Made by a program: the position numbers and the translations under genes. Shown here piece by piece: positions 16,866 through 26,787 of a stretch of DNA of 64,000 bases. Within the stretch, counting starts at the first letter, position 1. Each line of letters begins with the position of its first letter. This DNA is from Chryseobacterium sp. C-71. GTDB taxonomy: Bacteria > Bacteroidota > Bacteroidia > Flavobacteriales > Weeksellaceae. The notes beneath the pieces are model-generated. The model was not told the DNA's origin, searched no databases, and worked only from the letters and a program-made list of their open reading frames with translations. The stretch covers positions 4,030,001 through 4,094,000 of the forward strand of contig NZ_CP087131.1 of assembly GCF_020911865.1 (NCBI RefSeq), given 5' to 3'.

Positions 16866-18092
16866 TCAAGATGTATAAATAGTTTCATGGTGTAGAACGC
16901 CAGTTTTGAGCATGCATTCTTTCATTTTTTTATAAGTTCGCTCGATGTCGTGGTCGAGGCCTATAGAGAATCGTATAAGTCCGTCTGAAATTCCCATTTC
17001 TTCGCGTTCGTCTTCCGGTATTTCAGATGAGGTTGAGCTTCCGGAGCATGAGAATAATGTTTTGTAAAATCCTAAACTCACCGCAAGATATCCAAGATTT
17101 TCGTGCTGCATCATTTCCATTAGTTCGTTCGCTTTTTCAGTCGTTCCGGCGTCCACAGTGAGAAGTCCGCCAAAACCATATTCTCTCTGCATCATACTCT
17201 TCATCAGCTCATGATTTTTGTGTGATCGTAAACCTGGATAAGAAACTTTCAATCCATCATTTTCAAATCTTTCAGCAAGATACATTGCGTTGTGGCTGTG
17301 CTGTTTCATTCTGATGTGAAGCGTTCTCAGGTTTTTAAGAATACTTGCAGATCTGAAGCTGTCCATCGTAGGGCCAAGAAGCATACAGGCTCCGTTGTTC
17401 ACATTTTTGGTGTCATTAATAAATTCTTGTGTACCACAATAAACTCCGCCAACCGTATCACTGCTACCATTAATAAATTTAGTTAAACTGTGAATGACAA
17501 TATCAGCACCTAAAAGACTTGGTGAAATGGAAAGCGGAGAAAAAGTATTGTCTACTATAAGTTTTAAATTATGTTTTTTGCAAATTGAGGAAAGTTTTCT
17601 AAGGTCAGCTACTTCCAGAAGCGGATTGCTCACACTTTCGCAATAAATTATTTTTGTGTTGGGCTGAATAGCATTTTCAATCGACTCAAAATTATTGATG
17701 TCAACAAAAGTTGTGTCAATATTGAACGGTGGAAGAAAGTTTTTTAGAAAAGCATACGTTCCGCCATAGATTGTTCTGCTGGAGATGATATGGTCACCAC
17801 TCTTACAAACCTGCATCAGTACAGAGGTGATAGCACCCATTCCGGAAGCAGTCACATTAGCCGTTTCTGTATTTTCCATTTTAGCCAAGGCCTGAGAAAG
17901 ATAAAGATTCATCGGTGAAGAATGTCTTGAATATAAATAACAGCCATCGGCATTCCCTTCAAAAGTATCAAACATGGTTTTTGCAGAAAGAAAAGTATAG
18001 GTAGAGCTGTCTGAGATTGATGGATTTACTCCTCCAAATTCTCCAAAATATTGCAAATCCTGTATTTCGTTTGCTGCATTAAAATTATCCAT
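16866..18092 (-). CDS. Cys/Met-metabolism PLP enzyme (methionine gamma-lyase or cystathionine lyase/synthase type)
   Basis: The 408-residue fold-type I PLP enzyme has YSRHSSPM (55-62, phosphate/substrate loop), ASGMGAI (82-88), DNTF (181-184, cofactor Asp) and SLTKFINGSSD with the Schiff-base Lys205. The family includes methionine gamma-lyase, cystathionine gamma-synthase and cystathionine lyases, and sequence alone does not settle which applies. The divergent Lrp/AsnC regulator 144 bp away, as seen beside amino-acid degradation genes, favours a catabolic lyase controlled by amino acid supply. It is cytosolic. Confidence 0.85.
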   Translation of the reverse strand: MDNFNAANEIQDLQYFGEFGGVNPSISDSSTYTFLSAKTMFDTFEGNADGCYLYSRHSSPMNLYLSQALAKMENTETANVTASGMGAITSVLMQVCKSGDHIISSRTIYGGTYAFLKNFLPPFNIDTTFVDINNFESIENAIQPNTKIIYCESVSNPLLEVADLRKLSSICKKHNLKLIVDNTFSPLSISPSLLGADIVIHSLTKFINGSSDTVGGVYCGTQEFINDTKNVNNGACMLLGPTMDSFRSASILKNLRTLHIRMKQHSHNAMYLAERFENDGLKVSYPGLRSHKNHELMKSMMQREYGFGGLLTVDAGTTEKANELMEMMQHENLGYLAVSLGFYKTLFSCSGSSTSSEIPEDEREEMGISDGLIRFSIGLDHDIERTYKKMKECMLKTGVLHHETIYTS

Positions 18093-18236
18093 ATTTTTTT
18101 GTTTTAAAAGTGGATCATTTTATATTTTATTACAACATATAATTCATTATTTAGATTTTAAATCTATAAAAATTAAATTTTGATGATAAAAAGTCTATTC
18201 AATTTAAATTTAATAAATTTAACCAAAAAATTTTCT

Positions 18237-18695
18237 ATGCAATTTGACGAAACAGATAAAAAACTGCTGCTTTTTCTACAACAAGACTGTAAGCAAACCA
18301 CCAAAGAGCTGTCTTACAAACTCGGTTTGTCAATTACTGCAGTTTATGAACGTGTTAGAAAACTTGAAAACAACGGAGTAATTTCAAAATATGTGGCCAT
18401 TTTAGATAAAACAAAAATTGATAAAAACTTCATTATTCTTTGTCATGTGAAATTGACTCAGCATAAAAAAGAATACGTACTTCGTTTTGAAAAAGAAGTG
18501 ATGACTTTAGATGAGGTGACGGAATGCTTTCATGTAAGTGGTGATTACGATTATATTCTAAAAATTTGTGTGAAAGACATGGAAGATTACCGCAATTTTA
18601 TGCTTACTAAGCTTACCACAATTCAGCATATTGCGAGTACCCAAAGTTCGTTCACTATTTCTGAAGTGAAAAATACGACCGAATTGGTTTTATAA
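18237..18695 (+). CDS. Lrp/AsnC family transcriptional regulator
   Basis: The 152-residue protein starts at MQFDETDKK, the usual Lrp beginning. An in-frame ATG at 18180 would add an atypical 19-residue leader. The N-terminal winged helix-turn-helix (about 5-60) includes ELSYKLGLSITAVYERVRKL. The C-terminal RAM/AsnC effector domain (about 66-150) includes VTECFHVSGDYDYILKI. It should bind DNA as a dimer or octamer and sense an amino acid. It is divergent from the PLP lyase gene, which is its most likely target along with its own promoter. Confidence 0.9.
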   Translation: MQFDETDKKLLLFLQQDCKQTTKELSYKLGLSITAVYERVRKLENNGVISKYVAILDKTKIDKNFIILCHVKLTQHKKEYVLRFEKEVMTLDEVTECFHVSGDYDYILKICVKDMEDYRNFMLTKLTTIQHIASTQSSFTISEVKNTTELVL

Positions 18696-18700
18696 TTTAT

Positions 18701-19726
18701 TTAAACTAAAACTCCATTTTTAGAAGCTATCGGTTCCGGAAGGTCTTCATGTTCACCGATCATTTGAAGAAGGTCGATCTCAATAGTTCGGCAAATCGAC
18801 AGCATTGGAATGTCAAACATTAATCCACCGAAAGGGTTTTCAGAATAATCACCGACGAGTTCCATAATGATATAAATCCACCCAACAATCACACAGAACG
18901 GAATACACGTCCAGATTCCCCAATCCCCCAATTTACTAAATTCACTTACTAAACCTAGTGGCAAAAGGATAATGAAAATAACAATAAAGATAAATCCTGA
19001 ATTGGCAAACTGCCTTGGAGAAGGGAATTTTTTAATTCTTTCTGCCTGTCCTTGATAATCATAAAAATCATTCAGACAATTTTGAAGCTGCATCTGATCA
19101 AAGTCTGTGATAACTTTTTTATTTTTTAAATAATTTAAATCTTTTGCCTGTTTTGAATTAAGAAAAGTTGCAAAATTTTTATAATCTTCCTGTACTTTCA
19201 ATTCATCTTCCGAAAGGTATTTTTGTTGAAAAAGGTGCGTTCTTACATAATCAGGAAAACCTGCTTTTATCAAGCGGTTTCTTTTGGTATTAATTTCTCC
19301 GAAATGTCGGTCAAGACTCATGTGTTCCCATTCTGTCGGTATTAAGAGCTGCTCTCTCAAGGTATACAACCACGCAATGTGACGGTAGACCAATTGTTTT
19401 TTAAAGTCTTTAATGTAATGCATTTCGCCTTTTTCGGTATCAAAAGCATACAACATTGATGTGAATGATCGGCTGGAGTTGACAATAGCACCCCAAATTT
19501 TTCTTGCTTCCCAAAGTCGGTCATACGCCTGATTACTTTTAAAACCAACGAAAAATGCAACTGCCGTACCTACCAAAGTAAGTGGTACGAGAGGAATTGT
19601 CATCCATTGCCATTCGAAAAAGTAATATATGGCAGCGACAAATGTGCTCCATGCAGTTAGCCAGATAAGATGCATCCCTGCAAGATTCGCAATCTGTTTG
19701 TAATTGAAATATTTTGTTGTGATCAT
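18701..19726 (-). CDS. Bestrophin-like (UPF0187/YneE) membrane channel
   Basis: The 341-residue inner-membrane protein has paired N-terminal helices (about 18-65). The family core follows as NQAYDRLWEARKIWGAIVN (about 66-84), then a helical cytosolic region, a second helix pair (about 245-295) and PFGGLMFDIPMLSICRTIE. Bacterial homologues of bestrophin form pentameric ion channels. Physiological ion and role in this organism are unknown. It converges with the Lrp gene (5 bp between stops) and seems to be a single-gene unit. Confidence 0.85.
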   Translation of the reverse strand: MITTKYFNYKQIANLAGMHLIWLTAWSTFVAAIYYFFEWQWMTIPLVPLTLVGTAVAFFVGFKSNQAYDRLWEARKIWGAIVNSSRSFTSMLYAFDTEKGEMHYIKDFKKQLVYRHIAWLYTLREQLLIPTEWEHMSLDRHFGEINTKRNRLIKAGFPDYVRTHLFQQKYLSEDELKVQEDYKNFATFLNSKQAKDLNYLKNKKVITDFDQMQLQNCLNDFYDYQGQAERIKKFPSPRQFANSGFIFIVIFIILLPLGLVSEFSKLGDWGIWTCIPFCVIVGWIYIIMELVGDYSENPFGGLMFDIPMLSICRTIEIDLLQMIGEHEDLPEPIASKNGVLV

Positions 19727-19768
19727 TTTAATGAATTAATAAATCCAAGTTAACAAAAAACGTACAAA

Positions 19769-19797
19769 AAAACCTCTAAAAATATTTTAGAGGTTTT
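19769..19797 (-). terminator. Terminator of the E1 ketoacid dehydrogenase gene
   Basis: CCTCTAAAA pairs with TTTTAGAGG over a 3-nt loop, with A/T flanks extending the stem. It lies 5 bp beyond the stop at 19803, and an A-run on the plus strand gives the T-tract on the minus strand. Confidence 0.8.
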
Positions 19798-19802
19798 AAT
19801 TT

Positions 19803-21875
19803 TTAATATTTCAACATTTCGTCGATCTTCTTCGATAGCTTTTCAGCATTCGGAAGCATTTCCTTTTCTAAAATTAAATTGATCGGAACTGCGGGAGTAT
19901 CAAGCGATCCCATCGTTTCTACAGGAGCGTCAAGATATTTAAAGCAATTCTTAGAAATTCTATGTGCAAAAGCTTCAGCGAAAGAATTATTCAATTGTTC
20001 TTCAGTTAAAACGATACATTTTCCGTGTGCTTTTACTCTTTCAAAAACCAATTCTTCATCCAATGGAATAATGGTTCTCAAATCTATTACTTCTACTTTA
20101 CCACCGAAGTTTTTTACAGCTTCTTTTGCCCAATAAACACCCATTCCGTAAGTGACTACGACAACTGTGTTTCCTTTTTTAATCTCATTTTCGTCAGCTT
20201 CTATAACGATTTTTCCTTTTCCGAAAGGTAAAATGTAATCTTCTGCTGGTTCTATGGTTTTTGCATCTTCAGTTCCCGGGACTTTGCTCCAGTATAAACC
20301 TTTATGCTCCAACATCACAACCGGATTTGGGTCGTAGTAAGCTGCTTTCAATAAACCTTTAAAATCGGCTGCGTTGCTTGGATAAGCGATTTTAATTCCT
20401 TTAATGTTGGCTAAAATACTTTCAACACTTCCACTATGGTAAGGTCCGCCACCACCGTAAGCTCCAATCGGAACCCTGATGATATTGCTTACAGGAAACT
20501 TCCCGTTGCTTAAATAATTTGATTTTGAAATTTCCGTAATCAATTGGTTGATCCCAGGATAAATATAATCGGCAAACTGAACCTCAACAATTGGCTTCAA
20601 ACCAACTGCGCTCATTCCGGTTGTAGAACCAATGATATACGCTTCCTGAATGGCTGTATTGAAAACTCTTTTGCTTCCGAATTTTTTACCTAAAGTCACC
20701 GTCTCACGGAAAACTCCACCGATTCTTTCGCCAACATCTTGTCCGTACAACAATGCTTCAGGATGTTTCCACATAATTTCCTGGATGGCGTGAATGGCTG
20801 CATCAACCATTACGATTTTTTCGCCACCTTCAGGTTCGCGCGTTCCCACTTCTTCCGTAATCGGAGTAGGTGCGAAAATATGTTGCATCACGGTTTCAGG
20901 CTTCGGATCTTCGGCTTTTTGCGCTCTTTCGAATGCTTCCTCAGCTTCCAATCTTGCCTTTTTTGTGATTTGCTTTAATAATTCTTCGTCTGTACCAGAT
21001 TCAAGCAATTGATTTCGAAGGATTTCTCCCGGATCTTTTGCTCTGTGTTTGGTTAAATCTTCTTCATCTCTATAGAATTCTCTTCTCACTCCCGAAGTAT
21101 GATGACCAATCAAAACTGTTTTTGCGCAGACAACCAAAGGTTTTCTTTCGGTTCTCACGAAATCAACAGCTTTTTTCATTATGTCAAAACTTTCAACAAA
21201 ATCGGTTCCGTCAACTCTCATTCTTCCTAAACCTTCAAATCCGGCAACGAAATCATAAGCGTCACAAGTTCTAGCTTCTTCTTTGGTTACAGAAATTCCC
21301 CATTCGTTATCCTGAACCAAGAAAATAATAGGAAGTTGGTGTAAGGCAGCAAACTGAAGAGCTTCACTTACTTCGCCTTCCGTTACAGAATTATCTCCCA
21401 AACTGCAGATTACGACAGGATTATTTTCAAATTGTTCTAAATTAAAATCCTGAATATATTTGATTCCTTGTGCAACGCCTGTTGTAGGAATGGTCTGCAT
21501 TCCGGTCGCGGAACTTTGGTGGATGATCTTCGGCATATTTTCGTTTCTGCTCGAAGGGTGAGAATAATACGATCTTCCACCTGAAAAAGGGTCATCAGCT
21601 TTAGCCAGCAATTGAAGCATCAATTGATAAGGCTCAAAACCAATTCCCAACAAAATACTTTCATCTCTGTAATATGGAGAAACCCAGTCTTCTTTTTTCA
21701 ACTGATAAGCAGTGGCCAACTGAATCGCTTCATGCCCTCTTGAAGTACTGTGTACATATTTACAAACATTTCTGTTTTCTTCGTAGATGTCTGCCATTGC
21801 TTTGGCAAGCATCATGTGGTTATAAGCTTTAAGTAAAATATCCTGTGAAACTTTTTCGTGAAGTGTATTTTCCAT
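19803..21875 (-). CDS. Fused E1 alpha/beta subunit of a branched-chain-type 2-oxoacid dehydrogenase
   Basis: The 690-residue protein starts at MENTLHEKV; a promoter lies between this ATG and a longer upstream start, which excludes the latter. The E1-alpha half (about 1-330) has the thiamine diphosphate motif GDNSVTEGEVSEALQFAA and YRDESILLGIG. The E1-beta half (about 350-690) has LLYGQDVGERIGGVF, VEVQFADYIYPG and the transketolase C-domain (LRTIIPLDEE). It decarboxylates 2-oxo acids and passes the acyl group to the lipoyl E2, which is not in the window. Substrate preference (2-oxoisovalerate or pyruvate) is inferred from family naming. The fused form is usual in Bacteroidota. Confidence 0.9.
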   Translation of the reverse strand: MENTLHEKVSQDILLKAYNHMMLAKAMADIYEENRNVCKYVHSTSRGHEAIQLATAYQLKKEDWVSPYYRDESILLGIGFEPYQLMLQLLAKADDPFSGGRSYYSHPSSRNENMPKIIHQSSATGMQTIPTTGVAQGIKYIQDFNLEQFENNPVVICSLGDNSVTEGEVSEALQFAALHQLPIIFLVQDNEWGISVTKEEARTCDAYDFVAGFEGLGRMRVDGTDFVESFDIMKKAVDFVRTERKPLVVCAKTVLIGHHTSGVRREFYRDEEDLTKHRAKDPGEILRNQLLESGTDEELLKQITKKARLEAEEAFERAQKAEDPKPETVMQHIFAPTPITEEVGTREPEGGEKIVMVDAAIHAIQEIMWKHPEALLYGQDVGERIGGVFRETVTLGKKFGSKRVFNTAIQEAYIIGSTTGMSAVGLKPIVEVQFADYIYPGINQLITEISKSNYLSNGKFPVSNIIRVPIGAYGGGGPYHSGSVESILANIKGIKIAYPSNAADFKGLLKAAYYDPNPVVMLEHKGLYWSKVPGTEDAKTIEPAEDYILPFGKGKIVIEADENEIKKGNTVVVVTYGMGVYWAKEAVKNFGGKVEVIDLRTIIPLDEELVFERVKAHGKCIVLTEEQLNNSFAEAFAHRISKNCFKYLDAPVETMGSLDTPAVPINLILEKEMLPNAEKLSKKIDEMLKY

Positions 21876-21881
21876 AGAAAG

Positions 21882-21908
21882 CAAAGATAAACATAATTTG
21901 GATTTCAA
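21882..21908 (-). promoter_or_regulatory. Promoter of the E1 fusion gene
   Basis: On the minus strand, TTG (21908-21906) is followed after 16 bp by TATCTTTG (21889-21882), close to the -33/-7 consensus. The -7 box lies 6 bp upstream of the chosen ATG and decides the start. Confidence 0.55.
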
Positions 21909-21942
21909 AAAATAAAAGCCTAACAATTGATAGGTAGTTGAA

Positions 21943-21977
21943 TCAATTATTTGAATGTTAGTTCATTAAATAATTGA
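21943..21977. promoter_or_regulatory. Inverted repeat between the E1 gene and dnaE
   Basis: TCAATTATTT (21943-21952) pairs with AAATAATTGA (21968-21977), with additional AATG/CATT symmetry inside. It lies about 35 bp upstream of the minus-strand -33 and could be an operator. Chance in AT-rich DNA is possible. Confidence 0.25.
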
Positions 21978-22116
21978 AATAATGAAATTTTAAACATTAT
22001 TTCAGGAAAAATGATTCAGTTTATAGTTAATATCAATTTCCAAAAACTCATTAAAAAACAAAAAAATGCAGTAACTTTACTGACTATTTTCTCATTAAAA
22101 AGTTAGAAAAAAATAC

Positions 22117-25100
22117 ATGTATTTAGTTTTTGACACAGAAACCACAGGTTTACCGAAAAATTTCAATGCACCGCTTTCAGATTCAGACAACTGGCCAAGA
22201 ATGGTTCAGATTGCCTGGCAACTGCATGATGATGACGGTAATTTGCTTGAAAATCAAGATTATATAATTAAACCGGAAGGTTATGATATACCATTTAATG
22301 CTGCAAGAATTCACGGGATTACAACCAAAATTGCCAATGAAGAAGGCCGTGATCTGCAAGAAATTTTAGAAGAGTTTTCTAAAGTTTTAGAGCGCGTAAG
22401 AGTAGTTTCTGGACACAATGTAGAGTTCGATTACAACATCGTTGGAGCTGAATTTTTCAGAAAAAATATTCAGGATAATCTTCAGCAAAAGCCAAAAGCC
22501 GACACGATGATTCTGGGAACAGATTATTGTCAGCTTGGCGGTGGAAGAGGAGGAAGATATAAATCTCCCAAATTGGAAGAATTATATGAAAAATTGTACG
22601 GTCATAAATTTGACGAAGCTCATAATGCAGCAGCCGACGTAAATGCAACTGCTCAGGTTTTCTTCGAAATGATGCGTATCGGAATTATTCCCGCTGAGGT
22701 TTTAAAAACTTCGGAGGATCAGCTTGCTTATTTTAAAACGCTGCATCCAAATCCGATAAAACCTTTTGGAATTATTATCAGAAGACAGGTTGCTGATTTT
22801 AACAATAAGAAAAAGCAATCCGATGTTGGTAGTATTGATGATATTGATTTAGGTAGATATTTCAATTTCGATAATAAAAGTGTTTTTTCAACATTAACGG
22901 CAACTTCAAGCATTAATGACTTAATTAATAAAGCTACTGAAGATCAATTTCCGGCAGTTGGAATGGTAGATCTGGGGAATATGATGGGAGCTTTCAAATT
23001 CGTTTCTGCTGTTGAGTCTACCAACTCTGATCGTTCAAAAAAGCATAAAGAATTTTTAGCTAAAAAACAGGAAGCTGAAGAAAACGGAACGGAATTTAAT
23101 GAAATCGAACCTCTTTCAGAACCTTTAATTCCTGTCGTAGGTTGTGAATTTTTTATATCAGACCGTTATGAACAGAAGCAGTTTACCAAAGATGATCCGG
23201 ATAGAAGAACACAGGTTGTTTTACTGGCAAAAGATTTCAACGGATATAAAAATTTAGCCAAACTTTCAAGTATCGGATTTTTAAAAGGCTTCTATTTCGG
23301 AGTTCCGAGGATCAGCCGTGAATTGATTGCTGAATATAAAGAAGGATTAATCGCTTTGACTTCAGGAATCAACGGAGATATTCCAGATGCCATTTTAAAT
23401 ACTGGTGAGCAAAAAGGCGAGGAGCTTTTCAAATGGTGGAAAGATACTTTTAAAGATGATTTTTATGTGCAGATTCAAAATCATAAACTTCCTGAAGAGG
23501 AGCATTTGAATGATGTTCTTTTACATTTTGCAGATAAGTATAACGTTAAAATTTTAGCACAAAATCAAACCTATTACACCAATAAAGACGATTCTAATAT
23601 TCAGGATATTGTAAGCTGTATAAAAGATGGTGAAAAGCTGACAACACCTGTAGGAAAAGGTTTCGGGAAAAGAAGAGGATTGGCTAGCGGCGAATATTAT
23701 ATTAAAAATGCCCACGAAATCAAGGAGACTTTTCTGAATTACCCTGATGCGTTTGATGCATACGAAGAGTTTACGGCAAAATTCAGTCCTTATACTTTAA
23801 AAAGAGATGTTCTCTTGCCTAAATTTGATATTCCAGATGAATTTATTCATCCAGAAGATGAAATTGATGGCGGAAAACGTGGCGAGATGGCGTATTTGAC
23901 ACATCTTACTTATGAAGGTGCTAAAAAAAGATATACAGAAACAGGAATTACTGACGAAATCAAAGAACGTCTGGATTTTGAACTGGAAGTAGTTGCCAAC
24001 ACAGGGTATCCGGGTTACTTTTTGATTGTACAGGATTTCTGTAACGAAGCCCGAAATATGGGGGTTTGGGTAGGACCCGGTCGTGGTTCTGCAGCGGGTT
24101 CCGTAGTGGCTTACTGCACAGGAATTACCAATGTTGATCCCATTAAATATGATCTCCTATTTGAGAGATTCCTGAACCCTGAAAGGATTTCAATGCCCGA
24201 TATTGACATCGATTTTGACGATGAAGGTCGTGATAAAATCATCAAATGGGTTGTTGAAAAATACGGGAAAAATCAAGTAGCGCAGATTATCACATATTCA
24301 GTTTTGGGTGGAAAATCGGCTATTAAAGATGCCGGAAGAGTTTTAGATCTTCCAATTCCTGATACCAATAATATTGCGAAATTAATTCCTCCAAGTCCGG
24401 GGATGAATATTGCGAAAGCTTTATCTAAATATGATAAGCTAAAACCCGAAGAACAGCAGCTTGTCGATGAGATGAAGTATGTTCTTAATACACCTGATGA
24501 TAACCGTCACGATGTTTTGGCAAGTGCCAAAAAGATGGAAGGTTGTATCAGAAATACAGGAATTCATGCTTGTGGTGTAATTATTACGCCCGAAGATGTC
24601 AGTAATCTGGTTCCGGTAACGATTGCGGCAAAAGATGCTGATATTTTGGTTTCTCAGTTTGACAACTCGGTGGCGGAAAGCGCAGGGCTTCTGAAGATGG
24701 ACTTTTTGGGTCTAAGAACACTGACAATTATTAAAGATGCATTAAAACTTGTAAAGCAAAGGCATAACATTGATATCAATCCTGATGAGATTCCGCTGGA
24801 TGATGCCAAAACCTATCAATTGTTTAAAGAAGGGAGAACGGTTGGGATTTTCCAATATGAAAGTCCGGGAATGCAAAAGTATATGCGTGAACTGAAGCCA
24901 ACTGTTTTTGCCGATTTGATTGCCATGAACGCACTGTATCGCCCTGGCCCCATCAAGTATATTCCAAATTTTATCAACAGAAAGCACGGAATTGAAGAAA
25001 TTATTTATGACTTACCGGAAACTGAAGAATATTTAAAAGAAACCTACGGAATTACCGTTTATCAGGAACAGGTAATGCTTTTGTCTCAAAAATTAGCCAA

Positions 25101-26787
25101 TTTTACAAAAGGTGAAGCCGATACTTTGAGAAAGGCGATGGGTAAAAAACAGATCGAAGTTCTGAATAAAATGTACCCGAAATTCATCGAAGGCGGTAGA
25201 AAAAATAACCTTGATGAAGGACCTTTAGAAAAAATATGGAATGACTGGAAAGCCTTTGCAGAATATGCTTTTAACAAATCCCACTCGACCTGTTATGCTC
25301 TGATTGCTTATCAAACGGCATACTTAAAGGCAAATTATCCCGCAGAATATATGGCGAGTGTAATGAGTAACAATATTAACAATACAGAATCGATTACCAT
25401 GTTTATGGAAGATTGTAAAAGTATTGGCGTTGATGTTTTGGGACCGGATGTGAATGAATCTCACTATAAATTTTCGGTAAATGAAAAAGGGCAGATCCGC
25501 TTTGGATTGGGGGCAATAAAAGGAATCGGAGAAGGGCCGAGCGAAGGGATTACGAAAGAAAGAGCAAATGGAAGATTTAAAAACATTTATGATTTTTTTG
25601 AAAGGATCTTACCGTCTCAAATGAATAAAAGAGTGGCGGAAAGTTTGGTTTTGGCTGGAGCTTTTGATGAGTTTAATATGTATCACAGAGGTCAGTATTT
25701 TGACATTGATATGGCGGGAAGAACAAATCTGGAGCGATTAATCAGATACGGACAAAGTTTTCAGGAGAGTAAAAATGAGATGGAAAATTCTCTTTTTGCT
25801 GATTTTGCGGAAGAAGTTCAAATAGAGCAACCCAAATTATTGCCTTGTCCGGAATGGCCAAACATGCATAAATTAAATAAAGAAAAAGAAATCATCGGGT
25901 TCTATCTTTCTGCACATCCGCTCGATGAATTTAAATATCATTACCAGTTTATGCAGGGTAAGCTTTCTAAAAAAGCGGTTCTTGAAAAAGAAGATGAGGT
26001 AAAAGTAGTAATCGATGAAGTTGTTCCGATCTTGGAAGCAGACGATAAAGATGAAACGATAGATATTACAGAGATTATTTCAGATGATATTGTTGCCGGT
26101 GAAGAAGAAATCATAGAAGAAGTTACAAAAAAAGCAGAACCAAAAGGAAATTTTGGATTTTTAAATCTGGATGAGGTTGATGCTTATAAGGAACAGGCTT
26201 TTGCCAACAAACCTCCGGAATTATTTGAAGAAAAAAAGAAAGATTGGAAAACCCTTCAGAAAGAAAGAGAAAATGGCGGTAGCGGAAAAGAATATACTGT
26301 TGCTGGTTTGATAACGGAATATGTAGTGAAAGATGGTTTTAAAAGTGGCGAAAAAGTGGCATTCTTAACTGTGGAAGATTATTCCGGCTCATATTCTTTC
26401 AGGTTAGGCGACCGGGATTATATGCGTCTGAAAGAGAAATTGGAAGTTCAGCGTTTCGTTATATTAAAGATAAAATTTGCCCAGGTAAAAGATGGGCGTG
26501 TTTTCGTCAATGTAGTTGATGTTATCGAACTTCAGGAAGCATTTGAAAAGTATGCAAAAAGTATTTCGCTGGTTATGGATGTGATGGATTTCAGGAGAGA
26601 AGATTTAGAGTTTTTCAGAAATGTTCTCGATCAAAATAAAGGAAATCAAAAATTCAAATTTTTAATCAAAAATTCAGAAGAAAATTCAGATATGGAATTA
26701 CAATCAATGAGATATTCTGTTGATTTAAATGGAGATTTGATTAAAGAAATTCAATTGTTGAATAAATATGAGTTTTATCTTAACTAA
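22117..26787 (+). CDS. dnaE: DNA polymerase III alpha subunit with N-terminal proofreading exonuclease
   Basis: The 1556-residue protein is the replicative polymerase. The N-terminal DEDDh exonuclease (about 1-200) has FDTETTG with Asp6/Glu8 and HNAAADVNAT near 168-177. A PHP-like region follows, then the C-family polymerase core with GPGRGSAAGSV and the catalytic PDIDIDFD (694-700), the finger motif ALYRPGP, MENSLF (1222-1227, a candidate clamp-binding peptide) and an OB fold near the C-terminus (about 1390-1500). An acidic insertion with runs of E and D precedes the OB fold. The fused exonuclease replaces a separate epsilon subunit, as in other Bacteroidota. It is a single-gene unit with its own terminator. 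Confidence 0.95.
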   Translation: MYLVFDTETTGLPKNFNAPLSDSDNWPRMVQIAWQLHDDDGNLLENQDYIIKPEGYDIPFNAARIHGITTKIANEEGRDLQEILEEFSKVLERVRVVSGHNVEFDYNIVGAEFFRKNIQDNLQQKPKADTMILGTDYCQLGGGRGGRYKSPKLEELYEKLYGHKFDEAHNAAADVNATAQVFFEMMRIGIIPAEVLKTSEDQLAYFKTLHPNPIKPFGIIIRRQVADFNNKKKQSDVGSIDDIDLGRYFNFDNKSVFSTLTATSSINDLINKATEDQFPAVGMVDLGNMMGAFKFVSAVESTNSDRSKKHKEFLAKKQEAEENGTEFNEIEPLSEPLIPVVGCEFFISDRYEQKQFTKDDPDRRTQVVLLAKDFNGYKNLAKLSSIGFLKGFYFGVPRISRELIAEYKEGLIALTSGINGDIPDAILNTGEQKGEELFKWWKDTFKDDFYVQIQNHKLPEEEHLNDVLLHFADKYNVKILAQNQTYYTNKDDSNIQDIVSCIKDGEKLTTPVGKGFGKRRGLASGEYYIKNAHEIKETFLNYPDAFDAYEEFTAKFSPYTLKRDVLLPKFDIPDEFIHPEDEIDGGKRGEMAYLTHLTYEGAKKRYTETGITDEIKERLDFELEVVANTGYPGYFLIVQDFCNEARNMGVWVGPGRGSAAGSVVAYCTGITNVDPIKYDLLFERFLNPERISMPDIDIDFDDEGRDKIIKWVVEKYGKNQVAQIITYSVLGGKSAIKDAGRVLDLPIPDTNNIAKLIPPSPGMNIAKALSKYDKLKPEEQQLVDEMKYVLNTPDDNRHDVLASAKKMEGCIRNTGIHACGVIITPEDVSNLVPVTIAAKDADILVSQFDNSVAESAGLLKMDFLGLRTLTIIKDALKLVKQRHNIDINPDEIPLDDAKTYQLFKEGRTVGIFQYESPGMQKYMRELKPTVFADLIAMNALYRPGPIKYIPNFINRKHGIEEIIYDLPETEEYLKETYGITVYQEQVMLLSQKLANFTKGEADTLRKAMGKKQIEVLNKMYPKFIEGGRKNNLDEGPLEKIWNDWKAFAEYAFNKSHSTCYALIAYQTAYLKANYPAEYMASVMSNNINNTESITMFMEDCKSIGVDVLGPDVNESHYKFSVNEKGQIRFGLGAIKGIGEGPSEGITKERANGRFKNIYDFFERILPSQMNKRVAESLVLAGAFDEFNMYHRGQYFDIDMAGRTNLERLIRYGQSFQESKNEMENSLFADFAEEVQIEQPKLLPCPEWPNMHKLNKEKEIIGFYLSAHPLDEFKYHYQFMQGKLSKKAVLEKEDEVKVVIDEVVPILEADDKDETIDITEIISDDIVAGEEEIIEEVTKKAEPKGNFGFLNLDEVDAYKEQAFANKPPELFEEKKKDWKTLQKERENGGSGKEYTVAGLITEYVVKDGFKSGEKVAFLTVEDYSGSYSFRLGDRDYMRLKEKLEVQRFVILKIKFAQVKDGRVFVNVVDVIELQEAFEKYAKSISLVMDVMDFRREDLEFFRNVLDQNKGNQKFKFLIKNSEENSDMELQSMRYSVDLNGDLIKEIQLLNKYEFYLN

